DNA from: Prevotellaceae bacterium
GTDB taxonomy: Bacteria > Bacteroidota > Bacteroidia > Bacteroidales > UBA932
NCBI GenBank assembly: GCA_031267155.1
Contig: JAIRZR010000053.1
Coordinates: forward strand, 1 to 6,973
Length of the DNA: 6,973 nucleotides
Direction: 5' to 3'
The notes under the pieces were generated by a model, which was given only the letters and a program-made list of their open reading frames with translations, ran no database searches and had not been told where the DNA came from. This document shows, in pieces, positions 1 to 6,183 of the stretch (positions are counted from its first letter, which is position 1; every line of letters begins with the position of its first letter). A program made the position numbers and the translations under genes.

Positions 1-536
1 TCATGTGCAATAGCCGCTACAGCAGCAATATCCGTAAGCCTGAGTATCGGATTGCATGGAGTTTCGACATAAACAAGTTTGGTGTTTGTCCTTATTGCCG
101 CACTGACGGCGTCGATGTCGGATGTGTTGACTTTGCTTATTTCTATGCCCAGGTCGGGTATCAGTTCGTTGCTTATCTCCGACAGGGCTGCGTATGCGAC
201 GTCGCTGATAACTGCATGATCTCCCGACTTTAGCAGATGAAAGAGCAGGGCGACAATGGCGCTCATTCCGCTGGCAAAGGCGATGGCTGTTTCAGCGTCC
301 TCCATCGCAGCCAGTTTTTCTTCCAGTTGCCGGATTGTCGGGTTTCCCCAGCGCGTATATACCCATGCATCGTTTTCGTCCATGCCTTCCACCGAAAAAC
401 CCGTGTCGGTTTCCACCACAAACGTAGTGGACATCACTATATTGGGAGCCGAAGCTCCGGTAATGGGGTCGGGAAATTCACCGGCATGAATTGCTTTAGT
501 CTGTTCTCCACGGTATAGTATGCTTCTTTTTTCCAT
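1..536 (-). CDS. Cys/Met-metabolism PLP-dependent enzyme (trans-sulfuration family), N-terminal part, cut by left edge
   Basis: The minus strand is open from an ATG at 536 to the window edge, giving 178 residues and a partial codon. It reads as the N-terminal half of a fold-type I PLP enzyme of the cystathionine gamma-synthase / cystathionine gamma-lyase / methionine gamma-lyase family. Visible signatures are YTRWGNPT at residues 60-67 (Tyr and Arg that contact PLP phosphate from the neighbouring subunit), ASGMSA at 88-93 (phosphate-binding Gly-Met), Tyr115 where the family has its PLP-stacking Tyr, and VETPCNP at 157-163. The PLP-binding lysine would lie beyond the window. Methionine gamma-lyases have Tyr-Gly-Cys after the stacking Tyr; here it is Tyr-Ala-Ala, so that Cys is absent, which argues against a classical MGL. 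The likely role is cytosolic sulfur amino-acid metabolism (elimination or replacement at the beta or gamma carbon). The substrate cannot be assigned from this half. A TACCTTTG box lies just upstream. Confidence 0.93.
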   Translation of the reverse strand, partial: MEKRSILYRGEQTKAIHAGEFPDPITGASAPNIVMSTTFVVETDTGFSVEGMDENDAWVYTRWGNPTIRQLEEKLAAMEDAETAIAFASGMSAIVALLFHLLKSGDHAVISDVAYAALSEISNELIPDLGIEISKVNTSDIDAVSAAIRTNTKLVYVETPCNPILRLTDIAAVAAIAH

Positions 537-555
537 ATCCTTATATTTTTGGATA

Positions 556-563
556 CAAAGGTA
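556..563 (-). promoter_or_regulatory. Bacteroidota-type -7 box (TACCTTTG) for the PLP enzyme gene
   Basis: On the minus strand the sequence is TACCTTTG, an exact match to the TAnnTTTG -7 consensus used by the Bacteroidota primary sigma factor. It lies 19 bp upstream of the ATG at 536. No clear -33 TTTG is visible at the usual 19-21 nt spacing. The box suggests that the PLP enzyme has its own start site even though the flavodiiron gene ends only 58 bp upstream in the same orientation. Confidence 0.55.
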
Positions 564-585
564 CGCCTTTTTGCAATCGGATTCT

Positions 586-603
586 ATACCATTTTTATGG
601 TAT
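586..603. repeat. short AT-rich inverted repeat over the flavodiiron stop codon
   Basis: ATACCAT (586-592) and ATGGTAT (597-603) are perfect 7-bp arms around a TTTT loop. The hairpin contains the TAA stop of the flavodiiron gene. On the coding (minus) strand it is not followed by a U run, so it is a weak terminator candidate at best. It may only help protect the 3' end of the transcript, or be chance in AT-rich DNA. Confidence 0.35.
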
Positions 604-1794
604 TTTTGAGTTTATCTCCCGAGCCATCGCTGCAGCCAGGGCATCGCATTTAGAATAGTCGCCGTCGGCGGGAATCCCTTTAAATTCTACAGCTTCAGCT
701 ACCTGTTCCCATTTTATGTCTTCAGCAAATTTCCGAAGATTTTTTACACCGCCTCCATTCCAGCTGAATGTTCCGAAAATGCCTGACTTCCTGTTTTTTA
801 GTCCTGCGTGTGTGATTTCCCTGCACAGATGTTCCATAGCGGGAAACATTTCCGCATTGTACGAGCAGCTTCCCAGAATTATGCCCCTGTATTTCCAGAT
901 ATCGCGTATGAGATACGAAATGTGGGTTTTGGACACATCGTGAATCCTTATATTTTTGACGCCGGCTTCTGCAATTTTTCGGGCGATATAATCGGCTATG
1001 TTTTCGGTATTTCCGTACATGGAGGCAAAGACAATGACAACTCCTTCATCCGCTTCATACCTGCTCCACCTGTCGTACAGGTCGATAATGGTTTTCGGAT
1101 TATCGCGCCACACGGGACCGTGTGTCGGGCAGATGCATTTGATTTCCACGCCGGCGAGTTTTGCAAAAGCTTTCTGCACCATTCCCGAATATTTTCCTAC
1201 AATATTGGAATAATACCTGAGCGCCTCGCCTTCGTAGAAGTTAAAATCAATTTCATCATCGAAAATTCCGCCGTTCAAAGCTCCGAAAGTACCGAAAGCG
1301 TCTCCCGAAAACAGGACTTTTTCCGTCCTGTCATACGTCATCATCGTCTCGGGCCAATGCACCCAGGGCGTCATGACAAAACCGAGCCTGTGATATCCGA
1401 GGTCAATCGTTTCTCCCTTGCCGACGTCCAGAAAATTGGATGTTGCGCCGAAATACGACTCGAAAATTCTCCTGGTGTTTATATTGCCGACGATTTTGAT
1501 TTCGGGATATTTCTTCAGCAATCCGGAGACTTCGCCTGTATGGTCGAGTTCCATGTGATTGATAATTAAATAATCCAAAGTTTTTCCTTCAAGATGCTTT
1601 TCAACAGTATCCAAAAAACTTCGTCCCGCACTGAAATCAACAGTGTCAATCAAAGCTGTCTTCTCATCAACAATGATATACGAATTATAACACACGCCTT
1701 CGGGAAGGGGCCAGATGTTTTCGAACAGAGCCTTTCTGCGGTCGTTAACCCCTGTCCAGAATATTTTATCTGAAATCTTTATTTTGCCAAACAT
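595..1794 (-). CDS. fprA: flavodiiron protein (FprA-type A flavoprotein, O2/NO reductase)
   Basis: A complete 399-residue class A flavodiiron protein. The N-terminal metallo-beta-lactamase-like domain (about 1-250) has the full diiron set: HMELDH at 80-85 (His80, Glu82, Asp84), His146 in VHWPE, Asp165 in SGDAFG and His225 in PTHGP. The C-terminal flavodoxin-like domain (about 252-395) has the FMN phosphate loop SMYGNTE at 258-264 and a second FMN-contact segment GTFSWNGGG at 341-349. The length is that of the two-domain family, with no fused rubredoxin or flavin reductase. These cytosolic enzymes reduce O2 to water, and some reduce NO to N2O, using electrons usually supplied by rubredoxin. 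They protect anaerobes from oxygen or nitrosative stress. The ATG is preceded by GGAGAAG at 1805-1811 and overlaps the 3' end of the transglutaminase-like gene by 16 bp, which implies co-transcription and coupling. O2 versus NO preference cannot be read from the sequence. Confidence 0.96.
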   Translation of the reverse strand: MFGKIKISDKIFWTGVNDRRKALFENIWPLPEGVCYNSYIIVDEKTALIDTVDFSAGRSFLDTVEKHLEGKTLDYLIINHMELDHTGEVSGLLKKYPEIKIVGNINTRRIFESYFGATSNFLDVGKGETIDLGYHRLGFVMTPWVHWPETMMTYDRTEKVLFSGDAFGTFGALNGGIFDDEIDFNFYEGEALRYYSNIVGKYSGMVQKAFAKLAGVEIKCICPTHGPVWRDNPKTIIDLYDRWSRYEADEGVVIVFASMYGNTENIADYIARKIAEAGVKNIRIHDVSKTHISYLIRDIWKYRGIILGSCSYNAEMFPAMEHLCREITHAGLKNRKSGIFGTFSWNGGGVKNLRKFAEDIKWEQVAEAVEFKGIPADGDYSKCDALAAAMAREINSKIP

Positions 1795-4403
1795 TTTACT
1801 ATATCTTCTCCTATACCAATTTTATAACCTGATGAATAATATATTATTCCTCCGCTGTTTGTCAAAAGCAGCGTCAGCGGGAAATTGTCATTGAAATCCA
1901 GTTTCAAGGTCGATACCGTTTCGTTCAATAAGGTTCGCCTGCTATCGACTCCCCAGGCATTGTTTTTGGGGAGATTTTTAAATACCGTATGATCGAAAGC
2001 GGAACTCAGCTTGTCGTCGGGAACGAGGAACAGTATTCCGCCTCCCCATTTGTTCAGTTCGTCGCCCTGAGCGGGCAAATCCTGCAAAACATGCTTTGTC
2101 GGTTCCCTGTCGGGATCGGCAAAACACAGCATAACTCCTTTCCCGTCAGACAAATCTTTCAGGGTAGTTTCCCTGCCGCCGGACAGAGTGATCTTAGTAT
2201 TCATGTCGATTATTCCCAAAACCTGTACCTTACTGACAATCTCCGGCATTTTTATCTCCAGATTAAGCGACTGGTTTTCCTTTATCTCAAAATATTTATT
2301 GTTGATTGTAACCGAACCGTCGCTTGCCCTGCTTCCGATCATCAGCCTGTAGTAACCTTCGTCAACAGAAATTGTTGGAGCATTTCTGCGTAAATTCAGC
2401 GTAACGAAATCTCCATCCTGGAAACGCGCCAGAGAAAAATGTGTTCCGTACTGCGGTTTAAGCAGATTTTCCTTCGCGCTGCCGAAAGTAATTTTTGCCT
2501 GCGGATATATTTCCCTGATATCGTCTTCAAATTCAGCGTTCTTCCATTCCCCGTCATAATATTGCGGACGGCTTGTCGCCGGATTTAAACGGGCTGCAAT
2601 GCCTGCGCTCCGGCACAGCGAAACGAAAAAGATATTGCGCGAATGTTTATCTGCAATTTCCATTTCGTACACTCCCCGCGGCGTAAGGGGACATTTGTAA
2701 TAGTTCTGCTGATCATCTGTTTTGATGCCGTTTTTCACAAAACTGACTATTTCGCCGACATTTTCACGGACATGTTCCACTATGCTGCTATCAAATTCCT
2801 TCTGGAAAAACTCTCTCCATGGACGGATGATTTCCCTTGATATTCTGGGAGAAAGAAGAGTCCGGGGGATTATGTCTTCCGGAGTATCGGCTTTTATGCC
2901 GATCCTGTGAAATCCCTGTAAATGACTTGTGAGTATCGATTCTGGAACGTCGCGCAGGTCTTTTTCCGAAACTGCCGACAAAAGCGGAAACAGATACTTG
3001 TCGTCCCTGTTTTTTTCGATGAATTTCTTTATCTCCCTCCAGTTTCCCTGCGCCGAATTTAGATATTTCCATGTATCATCGGCAGACAGGTTTATACCCG
3101 ATGCAAAATTCCTGGCGGTCTGCTCATCTATGAACGTATCCATATATGCCTTGCGTATAGAATCTTCCAGACGACCCCGCCTTCCATTTTCGGCAGCGAG
3201 TTCGGATGATACGCCTCCGACTTTCTGTTCCACGGGAGGAATTATTTCGTATTTGTCTTCAAAACTGTCTCCTTCCTTTTTGTTTAAAGTAAGTGTAACG
3301 CTCCTGTCTTTTGGCGATGAAACGGCGTATCCGAAAATCCCGTCCCTGCTTGCCCATACGAGCACATCGCCCAATCCTGTGTATATCGACGCTTTACCTT
3401 CAGCGTCTGTCAGCGATTCGACAATAGGGTAGTATTCAGCATAGTTATACACCTTGAATGCAATTTTTGCGCCGGCAACGGGCTTGCCTCCGGCATCAAT
3501 TACCAGGGCTTTTGCCTCGCGGACATCGGTATAGTTCGACAGCAGATTGATAGTCGAATACATTGGTTCGTCAACATTCTTTTCTTCCTCGCCGGTATAT
3601 TTGCCGAAAACATTCGTGTGAACCATCATCGCCCTTTTGACCGGCGCGGCAAACCAGGCTGCATCCAGTACCGGCTCGGGTTCGCAGGCTCCCATGTAAT
3701 GCCATTTGCCGTCAATCCACACTTCGACCCATGCGTGATTGTCGTCGGTATGCGCCCAGCGTGGCGTATAGCATTGTCTTGCAGGGATTCCCACTGCGCG
3801 CAGGGCGCTTGTCGTGAAAGTCGATTCTTCCCCGCAACGTCCCCATGCTGTTCTGACCAAATCCAGGGGAGAGGAAGTTCTCCCGTCCGTGGCTCTGTAG
3901 TTTACTTTTTCGTGACACCAGTGATTCACTTCAAGGGCGGCTTCTTCCATGCCAAGGTTCTTTACACGGTCTTTCAACTCGTTGAAAAAGACTTGCCTTG
4001 CAGAATCCAAATTTTCATTGTTGACGCGGTAAACCAGGACAAAATGACGAAATATTTCCTCCGGTATTTTCGCGCCCCATTCAAAGAAATCGCGCGCTTC
4101 GAGAGCCGTACGTACCTGAGAGAGATAGAAATCGCCATCGTAATCGGCTAAATCGCTTAAAGGCATGTATGCAAACAAAAATTCCAGAGCTTCCCTTTCT
4201 TCCAAAGTCAAACCGGGCTTGTCAAAAACGGAAAAAAGCGCCTCGGCTCTCCCCAGACTTAATGTTGATTTGCGTTTTTGAAAGTCTGTTTTTACCTGTT
4301 CACGATATTCCTTATCGGAAAAAAAGCTCTTTTCAACCTGCTGACATGATATTGTCAGACAGATAAATGATGCTAAAAATAAAAAATATGATACCCGTTT
4401 CAT
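1779..4403 (-). CDS. large lipoprotein with transglutaminase-like core, degenerate second core and C-terminal thioredoxin-like region
   Basis: 874 residues from the ATG at 4403. A TTG two codons upstream is possible but less likely. Residues 1-20 form a lipoprotein signal (MKR, hydrophobic stretch, LTISC), with Cys20 lipidated after SPII cleavage. A transglutaminase/protease-like core spans about 155-245: GRCGEES with nucleophile Cys190, GIPAR at about 205-209, and NHAWVEVW with His223. The usual third Asp is not where expected; the segment reads GACEPEP, so Glu241 may substitute. Residues about 293-375 look like a beta-sandwich (carboxypeptidase-regulatory/Ig-like) domain with GKPVAGA. Residues about 555-620 resemble a second core, but Lys586 lies where Cys would be. 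The last 130 residues look thioredoxin-like (VMLCFADPD; FPLTLLL near a cis-Pro position) without CxxC. It is probably anchored in the periplasm or at the surface and acts on peptide or protein amides. The true substrate is unknown. It is the first gene of the operon with the flavodiiron protein. Confidence 0.85.
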   Translation of the reverse strand: MKRVSYFLFLASFICLTISCQQVEKSFFSDKEYREQVKTDFQKRKSTLSLGRAEALFSVFDKPGLTLEEREALEFLFAYMPLSDLADYDGDFYLSQVRTALEARDFFEWGAKIPEEIFRHFVLVYRVNNENLDSARQVFFNELKDRVKNLGMEEAALEVNHWCHEKVNYRATDGRTSSPLDLVRTAWGRCGEESTFTTSALRAVGIPARQCYTPRWAHTDDNHAWVEVWIDGKWHYMGACEPEPVLDAAWFAAPVKRAMMVHTNVFGKYTGEEEKNVDEPMYSTINLLSNYTDVREAKALVIDAGGKPVAGAKIAFKVYNYAEYYPIVESLTDAEGKASIYTGLGDVLVWASRDGIFGYAVSSPKDRSVTLTLNKKEGDSFEDKYEIIPPVEQKVGGVSSELAAENGRRGRLEDSIRKAYMDTFIDEQTARNFASGINLSADDTWKYLNSAQGNWREIKKFIEKNRDDKYLFPLLSAVSEKDLRDVPESILTSHLQGFHRIGIKADTPEDIIPRTLLSPRISREIIRPWREFFQKEFDSSIVEHVRENVGEIVSFVKNGIKTDDQQNYYKCPLTPRGVYEMEIADKHSRNIFFVSLCRSAGIAARLNPATSRPQYYDGEWKNAEFEDDIREIYPQAKITFGSAKENLLKPQYGTHFSLARFQDGDFVTLNLRRNAPTISVDEGYYRLMIGSRASDGSVTINNKYFEIKENQSLNLEIKMPEIVSKVQVLGIIDMNTKITLSGGRETTLKDLSDGKGVMLCFADPDREPTKHVLQDLPAQGDELNKWGGGILFLVPDDKLSSAFDHTVFKNLPKNNAWGVDSRRTLLNETVSTLKLDFNDNFPLTLLLTNSGGIIYYSSGYKIGIGEDIVKCLAK
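1805..1811 (-). promoter_or_regulatory. Shine-Dalgarno site for the flavodiiron gene
   Basis: On the minus strand GGAGAAG ends 10 nt before the ATG at 1794. It lies inside the last codons of the upstream lipoprotein gene. Strong SD motifs are not the rule in Bacteroidota, so this one helps fix the start and supports reinitiation after the upstream stop. Confidence 0.55.
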
Positions 4404-4431
4404 CTTCAAAAATTATGTTATAAATCGCGGG

Positions 4432-4439
4432 CAAAGTTA
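4432..4439 (-). promoter_or_regulatory. Bacteroidota-type -7 box (TAACTTTG) for the lipoprotein-flavodiiron operon
   Basis: The minus strand reads TAACTTTG, an exact TAnnTTTG match, 28 bp upstream of the ATG at 4403. This leaves a short 5' leader. The region 19-25 nt further upstream is AT-rich with no clear TTTG -33 element. Position and match make it the best candidate start for the two-gene operon. Confidence 0.6.
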
Positions 4440-4496
4440 GCGGATTTTTTTATTTATGAAAAAATCTATACCATGATTTATATAGAAACTTTCAGA

Positions 4497-4511
4497 TCGG
4501 GAAATTCCCGA
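4497..4511. promoter_or_regulatory. 15-bp perfect dyad TCGGGAA-A-TTCCCGA, candidate operator
   Basis: Seven-base arms TCGGGAA and TTCCCGA flank a single A. An isolated half-site CGGGAAAT repeats at 4521-4528. The dyad sits about 58 bp upstream of the lipoprotein operon -7 box, a position compatible with an activator or a repressor that bends DNA. It is also one of the few GC-rich patches in an AT-rich intergenic region. No regulator for it is encoded in the window. Confidence 0.45.
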
Positions 4512-4668
4512 CAAAACTGCCGGGAAATACATTGTCAAATTCACGTAAAGCAACTTAATCGACCACTTTGCACACGGTAAATATACAGAAAAACATAGCG
4601 ATAAATAGTCTCAAGCAACTGTTTTTTATTGTCTTTTTTCTTTTCTATGTCGATTGCAAAATTATCTG

Positions 4669-4676
4669 TACCTTTG
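4669..4676 (+). promoter_or_regulatory. Bacteroidota-type -7 box (TACCTTTG) facing right
   Basis: TACCTTTG matches TAnnTTTG exactly on the plus strand, 71 bp before the ATG at 4748. No good -33 TTTG is visible at 19-21 nt. It probably once drove the gene whose first 23 codons survive at 4748. Confidence 0.45.
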
Positions 4677-4747
4677 AACGATTTTTTGACAATTCAGTAT
4701 CACGATTGTTTAGAATCATTTAGTAAGTTGATTTATAAAAAGTTGAT

Positions 4748-4819
4748 ATGACAGAACAGATAGAAAAGATATTAGACGAACTCAAAGCAATTCAAGCAAA
4801 ACTGCCTTTGAGATATTGA
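4748..4819 (+). pseudogene. 23-codon 5' fragment of an unrecognised gene
   Basis: ATG to TGA encodes MTEQIEKILDELKAIQAKL plus four residues. The heptad-like spacing of Ile/Leu (Ile5, Leu9, Leu12, Ile15, Leu19) looks like the amphipathic, possibly coiled-coil, start of a longer protein. It lies downstream of a good -7 box. The frame stops abruptly where the sequence changes to an ORF on the opposite strand, with a 28-bp overlap, and decayed plus-strand coding resumes at about 4980. I read it as the 5' end of a disrupted gene. A genuine micropeptide is a less likely alternative. Confidence 0.4.
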
Positions 4820-4977
4820 TTCTCCCCCTTTAGCAGAAACATTTCATCTTCATTAGTAATCCCGTTTCCTTCTGAAACATCCTTACCAATGTTATATCCT
4901 TTAAACAGCATAGCTTCATTCTCCTCCTGCAATCTTTTAACTTCATCCTTGAGATTTTCATTCTCATCTGGTATCAT
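4792..4977 (-). CDS. 61-codon hypothetical ORF with charged, heptad-like repeats, opposed to its surroundings
   Basis: I do not recognise it. It opens with ENENLKDEVKRLQEENEAM, strongly coiled-coil-like, and repeats a loose pattern of acidic/Asn residues, a leucine and Lys-Gly or Lys-Asp (ENENLKD, ENEAMLFKG, EDEMFLLKG, ENQYLKG). Composition is protein-like rather than that of an antisense shadow, and no plus-strand frame is open across this stretch. There is no convincing SD or -7 box before the ATG at 4977. It may be a small gene, or a piece of the surrounding plus-strand gene that has been inverted: its end (QYLKG) would join sensibly to EGKLNARE at about 4986. No inverted repeats were found at the borders. 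Confidence 0.35.
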   Translation of the reverse strand: MIPDENENLKDEVKRLQEENEAMLFKGYNIGKDVSEGNGITNEDEMFLLKGENQYLKGSFA

Positions 4978-5289
4978 TCTTCAAGGAAGGAAAACTGAAC
5001 GCCAGAGAAATAGTAAATATACCGTTCCTCCTCGGCGCAAAGTGGGATAAGGGTGCTATTGTGCTGCTAAAAGAGCAGGATTACCTCACAACAGCAAACC
5101 ACTGGAAGCTGAAAAGGATACTTCAATGATGAAGCATTGATTGAACATGATAAAAACCGTACTGTCTTCAACAATAATGAACTTGATTTCAAACTGGAAT
5201 ATGTAAGGAAACAAAAGGAGCATATATGGATCAGTCCTGACGGTGAAGAGAAAATTTTACCGTCATACCACTTATTTTTAATTGCTTAA
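4953..5289 (+). pseudogene. frameshifted remnant of an unrecognised protein
   Basis: From 4953 to 5129 one frame is open and reads protein-like from about 4980 (KEGKLNAREIVNIPFLLG, then KWDKGAIVLLKEQDYLTT) to a TGA at 5127-5129. From 5116 the +1 frame takes over (GYFNDEALIEHDKN, later EHIWISPDGEEKILPSYH) and ends at TAA 5287-5289. Removing one A from the AAAA run at 5112-5115 fuses the two parts cleanly as HWKLK-GYFNDE. Neither part has a start codon with translation signals, so the 5' end is lost or lies in the rearranged segment to the left. I do not recognise the family. The break may be real decay or a homopolymer sequencing error. It is about 100 residues long when fused. Confidence 0.55.
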
Positions 5290-5341
5290 CCCATCCTATT
5301 GATTACAATTAACCTTAGCTTGTGATAGCCGAACAGAGTGA

Positions 5342-6170
5342 TTCAACGAGTATTTGCAGATTTGTATCGAAACGGGAATCGTTCCCTTTCTTGTATTTCT
5401 TGCCTTTGTGGTTTACGTTTTGCTTATTGGAGTACGGAACAGGAATATTCTACCTGCGGGTTCGCTGGTTTCACTGCTGATATTTGCTTCGATGTCGTAT
5501 CCGTTCAATGTATTGCCCTTTGTGATTGCTTTTGTGTTTTTGTCGACGCTTTGCATGGCGGACAGCAATAATAATGTAGACGACGAAAAAGCCAAAAAGC
5601 CATATCCGAAATTTGTAGTATGGGCTTTTCTTATCACATTTCCCATGTCCATCATTCTTTTATCCAATTCGTCTCCCAATTCTCAATTTTCAATTGAATT
5701 ACGGGGCGCATAAACAGTGGAGAACAACACAAACATTACCCGGTATGGGTTTATACAGGGACGCCGCCGAAGAATATTCCAAACAGTATCCATATTTGCA
5801 GGACGAAATAAGATTTCTGTTCGAATATGCTCAAAGCCTGTCAAAATCGGAACAGTACGGCAAAAGTAACGAAATATTTCGTCAAGCGATGCAAATCAGT
5901 TGCGACCCCATGCTCTACAATATCATGGGCAGAAACTGTCAGGCTCTGAAACAGTACGAACAGGCGGAACAAAGTTTTACCAAAGCAATAAATCTTGTTC
6001 CAAACCGCCTTTATCCCCATTATCTGCTTGCAAAACTGTATCATGAAATGGGACTGAAAGACAAAATGGAATCGGAAATAAACATTGTCATGACCAAACC
6101 GCCAAAGATGGAATCTATGGCAGTGAAGGAAATGCGGGAAGAACTTATTCAATTAACAATGAATAATTAA
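5342..6170 (+). pseudogene. O-antigen ligase/polymerase family (Wzy_C-type) protein with C-terminal TPRs, 5'-truncated and frameshifted
   Basis: The first part (5342-5713) starts FNEYLQICIETGIVPFLVFL, the conserved segment after the large periplasmic loop of O-antigen ligases. Hydrophobic helices follow (about residues 12-30, 37-70 containing SYPF, and 95-112). The second part (5694-6170) is in another frame: YGAHKQWRTT leads into three TPR-like units at about residues 37-70, 71-104 and 105-138 (YNIMGRNCQALKQYEQAEQSF is typical) and ends with VKEMREELIQL. In Bacteroidota these parts belong to one protein of roughly 550-600 residues that polymerises or transfers surface glycan at the inner membrane. 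Here the first ~300 residues are missing: an in-frame TGA precedes Phe at 5339-5341. The membrane and TPR parts are split at a CAATT-rich junction. It looks dead, although the TPR frame could still be translated from TTG 5694. Confidence 0.75.
5665..5695 (+). repeat. CAATT repeat cluster at the frame break of the ligase remnant
   Basis: Four copies of CAATT start at 5665, 5677, 5684 and 5691, the last three exactly 7 bp apart (TCTCAATTTTCAATT). They fall where the membrane-domain frame runs out into SSPNSQFSIE and the TPR frame begins. Slippage or insertion of this short repeat is a simple explanation for the frameshift. Confidence 0.5.
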
Positions 6171-6183
6171 CAATTAACAATGA
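6150..6183 (+). repeat. direct repeat CAATTAACAATGA between the ligase and transglutaminase-family remnants
   Basis: Two identical 13-bp copies lie at 6150-6162 and 6171-6183, joined by ATAATTAA. The first adds the codons TMNN and the stop of the TPR frame. The second supplies the ATG at 6180. A partial copy (CAATTAAC) occurs at 5307-5314. The repeat apparently provides both a stop and a start, so present gene ends may be secondary. Confidence 0.55.

Larger units (their letters stand above)
4404..4747. other. 344-bp intergenic region between outward-facing transcription units
   Basis: No coding frame is convincing here. The region contains a minus-facing TAACTTTG box near the lipoprotein gene, a plus-facing TACCTTTG box at 4669-4676, a perfect dyad at 4497-4511 with a third half-site at 4521-4528, and an 8-bp direct repeat AAGTTGAT at 4725-4732 and 4740-4747 just before the plus-strand ATG. 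The rest is AT-rich with several T tracts. I see no tRNA or recognisable riboswitch. Confidence 0.6.

Noticed and set aside
586..603. Rho-independent terminator for the flavodiiron gene
   Set aside because: The stem is AT-rich and no U run follows on the coding strand. It is kept only as an inverted repeat.
808..1569. 253-codon open frame on the plus strand
   Set aside because: It lies antisense within the flavodiiron gene, whose diiron and FMN motifs are complete. The plus-strand translation shows no family features.
3618..4151. 177-codon plus-strand open frame
   Set aside because: It is antisense to the transglutaminase core of the lipoprotein, has no family features and no promoter.
4404..4409. 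TTG start two codons upstream for the lipoprotein
   Set aside because: The ATG at 4403 gives a standard MKR lipoprotein signal; a TTG start adds nothing.
5413..5679. 88-codon minus-strand open frame
   Set aside because: It is antisense to the ligase membrane segment, whose plus-strand reading has clear family motifs.
6150..6183. CRISPR-like repeats
   Set aside because: There are only two short AT-rich copies with no spacer-sized interval and no cas genes.
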